Origin: Rugalucina vietnamica | Taxonomy: Eukaryota > Mollusca > Bivalvia > Lucinida > Lucinidae | Assembly: GCA_964017185.1 (NCBI GenBank) | Contig: OZ024869.1 | Location: forward strand, 63,998,931-64,062,930 | Length of the DNA: 64,000 bases | Reading direction: 5' to 3' | Shown here: piece after piece, positions 22,601 through 34,127 of the stretch | Numbering within the stretch: the first letter of the stretch is position 1 | Layout of the letters: each line of letters opens with the position of its first letter | Notes under the pieces: generated by a model | What the model saw: only the letters and a program-made list of their open reading frames with translations | The model's database searches: none | Told to the model about the DNA's origin: nothing | Position numbers and translations under genes: made by a program

Positions 22601-23090
22601 GTGAATAGTGCCACCCATAATGAAATAAATGGTGGAAATTTTAAGGTTTTTAAGAAGAGTCTTAATCAGTTGAAAATTTTATATACTAATGCTGATTGTT
22701 TCACTGTTACAAAACAAACTGAGCTAAAATGTTACATTGAAGACAAATCTCCAGACATAATAGCAATAACTGAAATTTTGCCGAAAAACACAAATTGTGA
22801 TATTGACAGTTCGCACCATGAAATCGAAGCTTATACCATGTTTACTTCAGATCTAACAACTGGACGCGGCTGTGTATTATATGTCAAATCTGAAATTCCT
22901 GCAACACTTACAAAACTTAACAATGATTTCCAAGAACGTATATGGTGCAGGTTCTGATAACCTTATGATAGGGTGTGTATATAGGAGTCCCAGTAGCAAT
23001 TCAGATAACAATCAGAAACTCTTAAAAATGTTTTTAAATGTGAAGGACTTAAATCCCAGTCACTTGTTGATAATGGGTGATTTAACCTGA
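22601..23090 (+). pseudogene. LINE ORF2 endonuclease domain remnant
   Basis: Two overlapping frames (22601-22957 and 22872-23090) together cover an apurinic-type endonuclease. The first has LKILYTNADCF and the metal-binding E in AITEIL. The second has GCVYRSPSS and LLIMGD, then stops at 23088. The frame change lies near 22950. It is no longer translatable as one protein. Confidence 0.7.
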
Positions 23091-24293
23091 AAAAAAATAG
23101 ACTGGAACATAAATAATTCTAGATCCACTGAAGTACATATTGCATCCCAGTTCCTGGAATGTGTCAGGGATTGTTTTTTTATATCAACATGTCAAGAACT
23201 ATACCAGGTACAGAGTTGGGTTTGAACCATCATTTGATGACTTAGTATTCACTAACGAGGAAAACATGATTGAATCCGTAAACCACATGCCAGGGCTTGG
23301 TAAAAGTGACCATCTTCAACTGGAGTTCATATTTAACTGTTATACTGAAATTACACAAACTTTGGTTACAAAATTAAACCTTTTCAAAGGAAATTATACC
23401 GGCTTGTCTGGAGAACTTGCCCGTTTGAATTGGCTCCAAGAATTTAATGGATGTGACTTATCTGCCTCATGGGAAAAACTTACAGAGAAATTATCCAATT
23501 TAATAGAATCCCACATACCAGTGAGTAAGGTTTCCTCTGGGTCGGCTAAGAAGTCTCCATATATAACCCAAAGATGCCATGAAGCTATCCGAAAAAACAT
23601 ACCAAACGGGAAAAGTATCTCCACTGTAAAACAAATCAAAATTATGAAATTTATAAAGAATCTAGAAACATGGTTAAAGCCGAAATGCGAAGATCTAAAT
23701 ATGAGTATGAAAAAGACCTGACCACCAAGATAAAAACTGATTCGAAATTGTTTTGGAGCTATGTAAGATCTAAACAGAAAACCAAGGGGAAACTATGGCA
23801 ATTAGAAACAGAAAATGGTACCCTTACCAACGATAGTCTAGCTAAAGCAGAGGTGCTGAACAGTTATCAAGTGTTTTTGAAACAGAAGATCCAGGAGCTC
23901 TCCCTGAATTTATTGACAGAATTTTTGATGAAGTTTTAAGTCATATTGAAATAACAGAAACGTTAGTTGAAAAAGCAATAATTCGTCTAAAACCTTCAAA
24001 ATCACAAGGTCCGGACAATATTTATCCAAAACTAGTGAAAAGGTGTAAAAATTAATTATTACACCACTAACTATGATCTTTAAAAAGTCATTACAGGAAT
24101 CTGTTCTGCCCAGTATTTGGAAGCAAGCAAACGGGACTGCAATTTACAAAAAGGGACCTAGAACAAAACTACAAAACTATCGCCCCATTAGTTTAACGTC
24201 GGTTCCATGCAAACTTATGTAGAGAATTATAAGAAGGTACAAGTAGGCAAAGATCAGGAAAAGGCGCAATCAGAGAGAGATTAAGAGACTACA

Positions 24294-25606
24294 TTGTTGA
24301 ACATAAGACAAGAAATGATTTTTAGTCCCTTACAACATGGTTTCGTATCTGGTAAATCTTGTGTAACCCGCCAATTATTAGAATTTCTTGACAACCTAAC
24401 AGAGGCACTAGATCATAGTGATGACGTTGATATTATTTACCTAGATTTTTCCAAGGCCTTTGATAAGTTACAACATAGAAGATTAATGAAAAAGTTATGG
24501 GGATATGGAATTCGTGGAAACGTATACAAATGGATCAAAGAATTTTGGCAAACAGATCCCAGCAAGTCGTCGTGGATGGACATTCATCCAGTACTAAACC
24601 AGTCACATCTGGAGTGCCTCAAGACCCATTCTCTTTGTCATTTATACAAATGACCTTCCAGATGTCATACAGTGCTGTATACGACTTTTTGCTGACGATT
24701 CAAAAATCTATTGGAGAGTATCTAGAATAGAACATGTTGAAATTCTTCCATCATGTTTAAACAAGGCTGTAACATGGGCTGAAATTTGGGAAATGTTTTT
24801 GAACCTTTTGAAATGTCATCACCTTCATGTTGGGAAAAATTCTATGGGACAAATTTACACAATGCAGTCACCAGATGGAGAAGTCAGGTTAGAAACGGTT
24901 GAATCAGAGAAAGACTTAGGTGTAATCATTGACAGTGCTTTATCATTTGGAGAACACATTAGTAAGATCTCAATTGCCAATAGAAACATTGGACTAATTT
25001 TTAAAACATTCACATCTATGGATAAAGATATGTTTCTAAATCTTTTCAAATCACTGGTGAGACCACACTTGGAATATGCCTCCAGTGTGTGGTCACCACA
25101 ACACAAAAAGGATATGATTGCAATTGAAAATGTTCAACGAAGAGCAACTCGAATGCTACCAACTCGAATGCTACCATGCTTGAAAGGTAAAACATACCTA
25201 GAAAGATTGAAAATCTTAGGCTTGCCTAATAGAATACAGAAGGGAAAGGGCTGATATGGTTCAGGTTTATAAAATCATGTATGACATTGATATGGTTAAC
25301 AAGGAGAAACTGTTCACAATGTCGCAGTATACAGGAACACGAGGCCACTCTTTCAAAATCTACAAGAAAAGGGTTAGACTGAATATCCGTGGAAATTATT
25401 TTAGCAATAGAATTGTAGAGCAGTGGAATGAGCTCCCAGAACATACTGTTATAGCATACACTCTCAATAGTTTTAAGAGTAGACTTAATAAGTGTTGGCA
25501 TGGGCATCCCCATAAGCTCAACCCCTGGTGCTATATTCCCGGCGAAAGGACAAGACATTGGCAAAGACATCCAAACACATCAACAGAGGTTGCAGAGCCT
25601 AATTAG
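24294..25606 (+). pseudogene. LINE ORF2 reverse transcriptase remnant
   Basis: Four frames in series cover the palm to the C-terminus: LQHGFVSGKSC, IIYLDFSKAFD, FADDSKIYW, KDLGVIID, LVRPHLEYASSVWSP and the RGHS...WNELPEH tail. A 15-base direct duplication ('actcgaatgctacca') at about 25147-25176 repeats RMLPT. Frame breaks near 24620, 24730 and 25250 show it is inactive. Confidence 0.78.
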
Positions 25607-25640
25607 ATGTTAACGTCGTAAGAATAGTATGAATCTAAAT

Positions 25641-26689
25641 TTGTACTTAATCTGGCACGAGATTGTGTATGGAATATCCATGCATGCTTGCAATAAATCA
25701 TGAACCCAAACACAGCATATGATGTCCATAACAGAGACAATAGATAAAATTGAAAAGATGAAATCTCCGTTACCATATTTCAGGCATGTTAAGTGTCTCT
25801 TGCATTGTTCAAGATAATTTAAAACTTTGTCACAAATAACAAAGACGGCTACGTTTTAAACAGACTTGCATTAATGCAAACATCTACTTTTAACTGAACT
25901 GTATCATGCATAGCACGATCCTTAAACATAACTCATTCGTTACGAAAACGAAATGGTGAAACTAGGATCTACATGCTATAATTTTGAAGCACTCTCATTA
26001 AAATTCAAGCACTGTAGTTAACATCTGAACATTACCACGGGGTCTATTCTTCAAGTCAATATGCTCGGGAGTTGTGCTGGTTAAGGTCAGTTTAGTCTGG
26101 TGTTCATTGCTTTCTTCAAAAAATGAAAAAAAAAAAAAATATAAGAACTTAGGTCAGCAATGTACATTTTTTGAAGTGCAGTCTCTAGATACATGTTAAA
26201 ACATCAAATTAACATTAACAAATCTTTGCAAAAGTTTGAGAAGCGTTCAGCGGAAATGTTCAAAGCTCATAAAAGCACGTGCCTCATCCGCGAGAAGATA
26301 AACTAGCGGTACATTTTGGTTGATTTGTCGACACACGTGTGATTTTGAGCAGATTGCTGAAGGTGAGTACACTTGTTGGTCTTCAATGATTTATATATTC
26401 AAGAAATAACATGTCATTTTGCTTTGGAGGAAGAACAGCATGTAAACTAGTAACGTATAAGAATAAAATGTAGGGGTGGTGTGAATGCAACGCACAAAAT
26501 CATGGGTGGTGAGATATTTCCAAAAACATGAAACTTTAAAGTTTTCGTTATTATTGAGATTCGTTTCGTTCGTGATATGGTTTCTTTTAACAGGCAATTA
26601 CCATTATTGATATGTGCAGTTGCACACATTAAGACTTTCGTTAAATTGTTACTGTAGATCGAAGAGTAATAGGCGTTATGAGCATTACA
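25641..26689. other. Intergenic; one possible 5' splice donor
   Basis: No coding exon is seen. 'ctgaag|gtgagtac' at 26357-26370 is a strong donor-like sequence that could end a 5' untranslated exon of the zinc-finger gene 1.5 kb downstream, but nothing else supports it. Confidence 0.3.
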
Positions 26690-27015
26690 ACTAATTTATA
26701 CGATTTTAGTGAAAGTATAGAGATTATGCCTAGGTTATATTTGCACCGATCATCGTACGATTTTTCGGTCTGCGATTTTTCCTACGATTTTAGACATCGG
26801 AAGTGATCTTAACTACGACGTATGTGTTAACAATACAAAGATTTCTTGCTCTGGCTTTCGACGATGTTTTGAGTCAGAACCATATGGAGCTCGTATGGAA
26901 ATCGTAGGGTATCCGCACTCTTTAACTGGAAATCGTACGGAGCCCGTGCGATGTCCGCGAGGAGTCGCTATGATTTCTGACTGAGCTCTTGCGGTCTCCC
27001 TACGATCGTCGAACT
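26690..27015. repeat. Possible MITE rich in ATCGTACGA/TACGAT words
   Basis: The inverted words 'atcgtacgatttttc', 'tcctacgatttta', 'ggaaatcgtagggt', 'gaaatcgtacgg' and 'ccctacgatcgtcg' cluster here, as in a foldback-like dispersed repeat. Clear ends are not identified. Confidence 0.4.
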
Positions 27016-27328
27016 ATTTTTGTCCATAAATTATCATAATAAATCAAGCGGCGATTATGTATCTGAACCACAGATTTACTTTCCTTGTGGTTGTATGAAC
27101 ATGTTTGCAACATGCATGGTTGGAAACCTCTAACTGTTAGTCGATGTCAATAAGACTGATCGGACTCGCTATCGCTCGAGATATTGTGCCCGGTCTTCAT
27201 AAAATTTCAACATACTTTGTTTTTGGTACATTTATTTTTTTTCAAAATTGTCTCTTGAATAGAAAACGTACAATAACACATAACAATAAAAAAATTTAAA
27301 AATGTTTCGGCAATAACGAAAACAAACC

Positions 27329-27535
27329 GAGCGCGGTGACCGAATGGTAGAGCGTTAGACTCCGAATAGAGGTTTTAGATTCAATTTCAACTAGGGTAAC
27401 CATGCTGCGTCCTTGAGCACGACACATCTACTCCCTAGAGTACTGGTCAAAACACAGGAAGCAGTGGCTCCGTCCCGACTTGATTGAAAAAATGTTGACT
27501 GTGACATTAAACACCAATGCAAACAAACATAATGA
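27329..27535 (+). mobile_element. tRNA-derived SINE
   Basis: The head 'gagcgcggtgaccgaatggt' then 'agagcg' matches a tRNA-like A-box region. The body 'ctgcgtccttgagcacgaca' and 'tactccctagagtac' is the conserved central style of widespread metazoan tRNA-SINEs. The B box near 27389 is degenerate (agattcaatttc). The tail contains 'gtgacattaaacaccaa'. Confidence 0.65.
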
Positions 27536-27874
27536 TATATTAAGAATTAATAAATGGCTTAGAAAATAAAAATAATTGTTAGATCCTTTGGAAGCAGTAA
27601 AAATACAAAGCTAGAAGATGGGCCATATTGTACAATTTCGGGTAATGAACCTTCATCAGTGACCCTTTATAAAACTGGCAGCGAAAGCCAGACATTTTGC
27701 TGCAATTTCAAGAATTACATCTGTGTAGTCTAAATCAAAGACTCAAATTTCCAAAGGGGCCAAGTAATCAAAATACTGTTAAGAAGATGATTCTTAACAT
27801 ATAAAAATTTGAAATACTTCATATATATTCACTGATCCCAAAGGATCAAAAGAAAAATATAATCTGCACTATGG

Positions 27875-28519
27875 ATGATGTACGGGGAGACTTGTTTATA
27901 TGTTGCATTTAAATGCATCACATTTCAATGGCATCCAAGAAAATTGTGTGACCAGTGCGGGAAGAATCTGGCAACAAAATTTAGCCTAGAGTGGCACCGA
28001 TTATCGCACCAAACCCCGAGTCTACCGTGCATAGTATGCGACAAAGTCTTCAGAGAGGAATGGGCAAGGAAGCGCCACATGCTTACACATAGCGCTGATG
28101 GAGCATGCTTGTGCCCAACCTGCGGGGACGTCTTTAGCACAAAATTCTCATTGACAAGGCATGAAAATCAGGTCCATAAGAGTGTTAAGGATTACAAGTG
28201 TGAGCAGTGTAATGCCACCTTCTGTCGCAAGGAGAAGCTCAATCTCCACCTCCAGGGCCATGCCGGAGATAAACCATTCCAGTGTGATATGTGCTCTAAG
28301 AAATTTCTACACAAGAAATCGTTGGCAAACCATCGCTGTCAGGGTATCCCAAAGTCTGTTCCTCAGTGCTTGGTCTGTGGGAAGATGTTCAAGCTGAACA
28401 AGTACTTGAAACAACATTTAGCGGTCCATGCAGCACCAAAAAAACAGTGTGATATTTGCGGCCGTCAGTTTACGTGGGCAGCGTCTCTGAAAAAACATTT
28501 AAAAACATGTAATCTTTAG
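27875..28519 (+). CDS. C2H2 zinc-finger protein, seven fingers
   Basis: The 214-codon frame has seven consecutive fingers near residues 25-45, 52-72, 80-101, 109-129, 137-155, 165-185 and 192-212. The first four and the sixth are C2H2. The fifth (CDMC...H-x-RC) and the seventh (CDIC...HLKTC) end in Cys, i.e. C2HC type. The linker GHAGDKPFQC between fingers 4 and 5 resembles the classical TGEKP linker. Such proteins are usually nuclear DNA-binding regulators; the target cannot be read here. The first 24 residues look non-conserved, so the true N-terminus may lie in an upstream exon joined near 'ggcatccaag' (27931-27940). The protein ends right after the last finger. The exact ATG is uncertain. 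Confidence 0.85.
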   Translation: MMYGETCLYVAFKCITFQWHPRKLCDQCGKNLATKFSLEWHRLSHQTPSLPCIVCDKVFREEWARKRHMLTHSADGACLCPTCGDVFSTKFSLTRHENQVHKSVKDYKCEQCNATFCRKEKLNLHLQGHAGDKPFQCDMCSKKFLHKKSLANHRCQGIPKSVPQCLVCGKMFKLNKYLKQHLAVHAAPKKQCDICGRQFTWAASLKKHLKTCNL

Positions 28520-28586
28520 ATGTGTCAACAATTGCATTGTTGTTGCCTATACTTTAATATAATTAGATGCTTTATTTTGTAATATG

Positions 28587-28592
28587 AATAAA
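28587..28592 (+). promoter_or_regulatory. Poly(A) signal of the zinc-finger gene
   Basis: AATAAA lies 68 bases after the stop codon, in an AT-rich 3' region. This supports 28519 as the real end of the gene. Confidence 0.6.
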
Positions 28593-28683
28593 TGTTTTGC
28601 ACAGTTGAAAATATTTTGACGTCATGTGCCCGCTGGGTTAGCTGATAGGTGTTATACATAAACAGGGTTAGCAAGCACTTCGC

Positions 28684-28880
28684 AACTATTTCCCATGCAA
28701 CGGTATGTTACAAAAATAAGTGTTCGCCAGCGCTACGTAACGTTCCCAGGAGCTGCCTCTCTGAAAGCAACCCGCCGTTGCTAAGGAATAAGGAAGATCA
28801 AATGGCGTCATCAGTATCTCAAGGGTTCGCGTTATGCAACTCACGCCAGAATTATGAGGAACCATTTTATGTTTTGGGAT
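28684..28880 (+). repeat. 197-bp segment, copy A of a recent duplication
   Basis: It is identical to 30291-30487 apart from two substitutions seen by eye (gtaacgttc/gtaatgttc and cagtatctc/cagtttctc). It contains an in-frame ATG run, MASSVSQGFALCNSRQ, in both copies. The two copies diverge abruptly after 'ttttgggat'. Confidence 0.85.
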
Positions 28881-29583
28881 GGGATAAGATACTTGTTAAG
28901 CTTTTGAGTGAATATGTCTCTCAGCCACTATAAACAAGCACAATTATTTCAAATTTGAGAGTGCTTGTGATTGCATAATCAATTTGAGTACCTGGTACCG
29001 TGTCAGTCAGATTGCACGTCTACCGTACTAAAGCGTCTTAACATTCACGACCACCTGAAAAATGTGCTTATACCAAGATTTTTTATTTTGGACTCGCTTT
29101 CATGAAGCTATTTCGATTCCCAGGAATGTACGTACTGGTTATATTTGTTTGTGGGTCGAATCGGACAATGTCCGGTGCATAAATATTCAAAATGTAGGGC
29201 AAACTTGTGAATCTGGCCGAAACTGTTACATCAAAACAACCACGTATCGAAACTTTGAACATCAAAATCTAGTTTCCTATTGCATCTTCGCCACTCTAGT
29301 TTTGATTTCTACTAGCGTTTGTAAATTCTCTTGAGACTGCACATCAGGATTTTATTCAAAACCAAAAGATAAAACAGAAATAATGCAACTTACCTGTTCA
29401 CCTGTCTACTCCATTTCTTTGTTTACATTCAATTTCACAAAACCACTACCGGAACCTGCTTATACCTGGACGACACCAGATTATAGAGGCTTAGATAATA
29501 GACCCCGTGACTACTCTGTGTTTGGTTAGTACGAGGATCCCTCACCGAGTATCGAAGGCTTTTCCTTAGACTAAATTTCCATG
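28881..29583. other. Intergenic, nothing recognised
   Basis: No supported exon or element boundary. Confidence 0.4.
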
Positions 29584-29765
29584 TTATCACATTCACCATT
29601 TTTGCATTATCCACTGGTTCCCAGCTTTAAAAAAATCAATATTGGAAATACAGGTAACCACGAACCCCGCCCCCTGGGGGGGGGGGGTTCTGCTTACCTG
29701 TTTTTCCAATATTGATTTTTGTCAGCAGGAAACCAGCCGATAATGCAAAAATGGTGAATACATTT
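29584..29765. repeat. Foldback repeat with G-run at its centre
   Basis: The left arm (ttcaccatttttgcattatc, then aaatcaatattggaaatacag) lies at about 29591-29653. Its inverted copy lies at about 29694-29762. The loop holds a C-run and an 11-base G-run (29670-29687). The arms differ at several bases, so the repeat is old or unselected. Confidence 0.75.
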
Positions 29766-30204
29766 GAATGGGTGTAGCATTTGTAACAATCTAGAAAAGT
29801 GATGCATCCAGAATTTTAGGACATAGTTTCTGAAAAAAAAAATGCAGTTGGACCTACTTATTGAAAAAATTTTAGTGAATACTAAGTAGATCATACACGT
29901 ATTTATGGACGAGCGAAGTGGGGAGTAAATAAGTGCGATAACTCATGTTACAAAATTCTTTAGATACCACAATTGCTTAACTTTTTGTATTTCATCCTGT
30001 TCAGGTCTAAGCATTAGACCTACCCTAAAATATGTCACACCCTATAGACGGTTTGCATTTATTAAGTCAGGATGAACATTAGTCACCAGCCTGGGCAGTT
30101 ACTGATATCCATTTGCTTCCCAAAAGTGTCTCGGGATAATTTTAAATACTAGTACGAGTACTAGTTCTCATGTGTCGCTGCGTTCAGTTTCGTAGCAAGT
30201 CGAA

Positions 30205-30570
30205 ATTCGACTTCCAGTGTTCACGAAACCAGTTTTCTAACAGAACTCCCGGTCCTTGTTTAGCTTGTTGTCCAAATGTTAGATGATCCCAACTATTTCC
30301 CATGCAACGGTATGTTACAAAAATAAGTGTTCGCCAGCGCTACGTAATGTTCCCAGGAGCTGCCTCTCTGAAAGCAACCCGCCGTTGCTAAGGAATAAGG
30401 AAGATCAAATGGCGTCATCAGTTTCTCAAGGGTTCGCGTTATGCAACTCACGCCAGAATTATGAGGAACCATTTTATGTTTTGGGATTCGACTTCCAGTG
30501 TTCACGAAACCAGTTTTCTAACAGAACTCCCGGTCCTTGTTTACCTTGTTGTCCAAATGTTAGATGATCC
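30205..30570 (+). repeat. 197-bp copy B flanked by 85-bp direct repeats
   Basis: The 85-bp sequence starting attcgacttccagtgttcac lies at 30205-30289 and again at 30486-30570, with one difference seen by eye. The 197-bp segment also found at 28684-28880 lies exactly between (30291-30487). The layout is repeat-insert-repeat. Confidence 0.85.
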
Positions 30571-31422
30571 GATGAAACTCGGATTATCCTGTTTCATGAC
30601 ATTTTTTTTTTGTCAAAAGATACACTAGGATAACATGTCCATGGCAAATATACCCCCTCGTAATCGTAATATACCCCTGGTAATGTAAAACTGGGGTTTT
30701 CAGGGGTACACATATTTTTCTTATTTTTTTATCCAAAACATAGATTGTGGGTACTCGTTAGATCCGCCACTGCTATCTGTCGCGTTCTTACGGAGTTCTA
30801 GCTGGTTACAAAATTCTTTAGATACCTCGCGCTCTCAAGCTCTACATGCGCTCTCGCGACGTTTTCGCTGTACTTGCACGGCACGGGCAATGCGATTTTA
30901 CGGTATTCGCACTGCGCTGACGGCGTGCAGGCAAAACACGAAAAACGAAGCTTAGTCCCCGTCATTTGTACGTCGGCCGAGCATCCGTCTATGAAAATGT
31001 CTATGCTCAAAACGTCTGACTCTCTCTAACCATGGCTAGACCCAAAGCATTCTAGCCTCTGGGTCCTCCTTCGTAGACCGGCGTCTTAGCAGAGTTATGC
31101 GGACGGCATCGCCAGCATTGTGGATCTGTTGGCCTACAAGTTGTGATTCGGCTTGCTGGTGCTCGATGTACACAGTGAACAAGAGATAATGTGCATGTCA
31201 TTTACAATGTTTTGTTTCCTTTTTTCACATCTTAAATTTTCATAGCTTTTTCATATGTACATGCTTTTCAAGTGTCATAAAACGCCATTGGGTGTGTTGA
31301 AAGCGCCACGGGAACGACAGGCCTATCAACACCGTGGGCATGCAGCGCATTGACAACGCAACAGAAGCGCAATTAGATAAATGACACTCCGTTTGTGATA
31401 AGCGCCGTAGATGCGCCATATA
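30571..31422. other. Intergenic, GC-richer unclassified sequence
   Basis: 30770-31240 is visibly more GC-rich than its surroundings and holds CGGCG-type words. It may continue at 31995-32300 and 34134-34260, between inserted elements. No gene was recognised. Confidence 0.35.
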
Positions 31423-31815
31423 CAGCCCCATTCACTTGAGTTTGCCGTTTGAGCATTTGCATTACACAAGAAGACTATGTGCTCTGAAGATCTGAGTTTC
31501 CTCAGTTTCATGTTGTCCACAAAGACATCTGGATTGTTTGATCTGCTGATTTGAGTGACGGTTTCAAACTATACGACCTTTGAAACGGCAAACTCAAGTG
31601 AATTTTTTATCTTACAATGTGGAATTTTGGCCATGTAGATACCGATAGGTAACTGCTACATGTAAAATTGATAGAGTTCTGTTTTTGTCCCTATCCTATT
31701 TCAGATGTGTGTTCTTAATATGCATTGTGCATGTTGTGCAAAGAATTTTGAAATACATGTAAAAATGTGCTGTAATCAAACAATTACAATGTTTTCGTAA
31801 CCAAACAATTACAAT

Positions 31816-31856
<41 letters not shown>

Positions 31857-31992
31857 CAGAAGAGGTGACATTAAGAACACCTTGCACCTGGGACACTGTT
31901 TCAGTTCTAAAATAGAATAAAAAGTTACCTGATTTATACACAAACTTGACTGACCTAAATGCTCAAACGGCAAACTCGAGTGAAAGGGGCTG
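31423..31992. mobile_element. MITE with CAGCCCC ends and TA duplication (copy 1)
   Basis: It begins CAGCCCCATTCACTTGAG and ends with the inverted CTCGAGTGAAAGGGGCTG, flanked by TA on both sides (31421-31422 and 31993-31994). The sub-terminal 'tttgccgtttgagcattt' is also inverted at the right end. TA target duplication suggests a Tc1/mariner-type parent. A 38-base T-run near 31817-31854 lies inside. Confidence 0.8.
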
Positions 31993-31994
31993 TA

Positions 31995-32307
31995 AGAGCG
32001 GTATAGACGAAGTGAGATCTCGGTGAATGTTGTACAATCTCCGTGCAAACATCATGGTTTACAACGGCGTATGCACTAAGACCTCACTGTGCGCCTGTAG
32101 ATCTCCTCTTGTGTTGATGCAGATCTTACTGCGTTGCCATGGAGGCCGAACGGCGTCTACAAGGCGCTCTTATTAGAACATCAGGCGACTGTGTTTGTTT
32201 TGGGCATGTTCAAAATGAACGCCGTCTCTCGGCGTTCTATGCTTTCACTCGGCGCCCGCTTGCGATGCCACCGTTTTGATACTGCGTTGCTGACTGAACT
32301 TGTACCG
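31995..32307. other. GC-richer unclassified sequence between two elements
   Basis: 'gaacgccgtctctcggcg' and similar CG-containing words recur. It probably belongs to the same host sequence as 34134-34260, since the element between them has a target-site duplication. Confidence 0.35.
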
Positions 32308-32852
32308 TATGGGGTGCCGTTTTACTATTTATTCCCTATTTTTGGATATCCACAATTTATTTAAGGATATCCATAATTCATTTATAAATATCCTTAATTC
32401 ATGTATGATATCCTAAAATAATTAAGGATATCCATTAATATTTTAGATATCCTAAAATGAATTATGGATATCCATAAATGAATTATGGATAGTAAAGTAA
32501 GAATAGAGGGACCAGGAATCGATGCAATTAAATTTAAAGTCCCAACATAGACAGCGCGTGGGAAAGAAAATACATAAAACACAACAAAACGTTTTCCGAC
32601 AACACACTCGAAGAGCAGAATGACTAGCTCTTTCCCAACAAGGTAGCCATCCAGCTAAGTTTCAACAGGAACGAAAGGGAACGAGTACGACAGAGAGGTA
32701 GGCACAATAAACAGTAGTGTAATGAAGATAAATCACTTTTCCTGGGACACCGATTATAGTTCCAACATGGGACAAGTATGATGAAGACAAACCACTCTAT
32801 CTGGGACACAACTTAACGTTTTTACCGGGCACAACGCCGAAAACCAGTTCTC

Positions 32853-32895
<43 letters not shown>

Positions 32896-34127
32896 AATTA
32901 TGGATATCCTTAAATGAATTATGGATATCCTTAATTGAATTATGGATATCCTAAAATACATTTTTGGATATCCAAAAATCACGATGAGTTATGAATATCC
33001 ATAATTCGAATTATGGATAAATCAGCTTATTTAAGGATATCCTTAAATGTATCTTAGAATATCCAAAAATAATCTTGAATTTAGGATATCCATAATTCGA
33101 TTTTTGGATATCCATAATTCTATTTTAGGATATCCTTAAATGATCTGATTTAAGGATATCCATAAATCGATTTTAGGATATCCATACAGCCCCTTTCACT
33201 CGAGTTTGCCGTTTGAGCATTTGCATCACACAAGAAGACCATGTGTTCCGAAGATCTGAGTTTCTTTTCATGTTGTCCTCAAAGACATCTGGATTGATTG
33301 ATCTGCTGATTTGAGTGACATCTTCAAACTAAATGACCTTTAAAAATGTCAAACTCTAGTGAAATTTTAACCTCCTATGTGGAATTTTGCCATGTAGATA
33401 CCGATCAGGTAACTGCTTAAATTGATAAAATTCTGCTTTTGCCTCTATCCTGTTACAAATGTGTGTTCTTAATATGTATTGTATATGTTGTGCAAAGAAT
33501 TTTGAAGTAAAAATGTGCTTTAACCAAGCAATTACAATGTTTTTATCAGAAGAGGTGACATCATTACCTAAAGATAAATGCTGAATAGATTTTAAGAACA
33601 CCTGGCACCTGGGACACTTTATTAGTTCTAAAATAGAATAAAACGTTACCTGATTTACAAACAAGCGGCAAACTCGAGTGAACAAAATTGATTGACCTAA
33701 ATGCTCAAACGGCAAACTCGAGTGAAAGAGTGTAATTCATTTTTAAAAATATTCCCTTAGGCACGTACATCATTTTTTTTGTGATTTAAGGATATCCTTA
33801 AATGAATTATGGATATCCTAAAATACAATCCTATTTTAGGATCCATAATTCATTTTTGGATATCCTTAAATCGAATTATTGATATCCAAAAATAGGATTG
33901 TATTTTAGGATATCCATAATTCGATTTTAGGATATCCTAAAATCAATTTATGGATATCCAATATTCAGCCGAATTAAGGATATCCATAAATCGATTTTAG
34001 GATATCCAAAAATGAATAATGGATATCCAAAAATGAATTATGGATATCCAAAAATAAATTTTGGATATCCAAAAATGAATTATGGATATCCATAAATAGG
34101 GAATAAATAGTAAAACGGCACCCCATA
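32308..34127. mobile_element. TIR element with GGATATCC tandem core and 6-bp TSD
   Basis: The left end TATGGGGTGCCGTTTTACTA (32308) and the inverted right end (finishing at 34127) form a roughly 45-bp TIR with one mismatch, running into GGATATCCA on both sides. GTACCG flanks both ends (32302-32307 and 34128-34133). Three blocks of GGATATCC-based repeats lie inside (about 32344-32490, 32894-33184 and 33787-34096). There is an A-run at 32855-32893 and a nested CAGCCCC MITE. No transposase is present. Confidence 0.85.
33187..33732. mobile_element. CAGCCCC MITE (copy 2), nested
   Basis: It starts CAGCCCCTTTCACTCGAG and ends ...ctcgagtgaaagagtg, flanked by TA. The interior matches copy 1 throughout ('cacaagaagacca', 'gtgttcttaatatg', 'gggacact'). 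It sits between two GGATATCC blocks, so it inserted into the larger element. Confidence 0.8.

Larger units (their letters stand above)
21545..25640 (+). mobile_element. Near full-length CR1/Jockey-type LINE, inactivated
   Basis: The copy is collinear from ORF1 to the ORF2 C-terminus but broken by several stops and frameshifts. ORF1 starts with a PHD-like C-x2-C-x9-C-x2-C-x4-C-x2-C cluster (21585-21653). A stop follows at 21672, then a coiled-coil-rich segment in another frame (21647-22198). The endonuclease spans about 22650-23090, with YTNAD, ITEI, YRSPSS and MGD motifs and a frame break at 22952 and a stop at 23088. RT spans about 24000-25250, with NYRPISLTS, YLDFSKAFD and FADDSK at 24688-24705. 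The C-terminal tail at 25256-25606 has RGHSFKIYKKR and WNELPEH. Motif style points to the Jockey superfamily. Confidence 0.82.

Noticed and set aside
30205..30570. A small LTR-type (TRIM) element with 85-bp terminal repeats
   Set aside because: The repeats do not begin TG or end CA, there is no primer-binding or polypurine site, and the inner 197 bp exists elsewhere without them.
31696..32048. Open frames with long Lys runs (also 50019-50231 and 32797-32982)
   Set aside because: They are translations of A/T homopolymers inside mobile elements.
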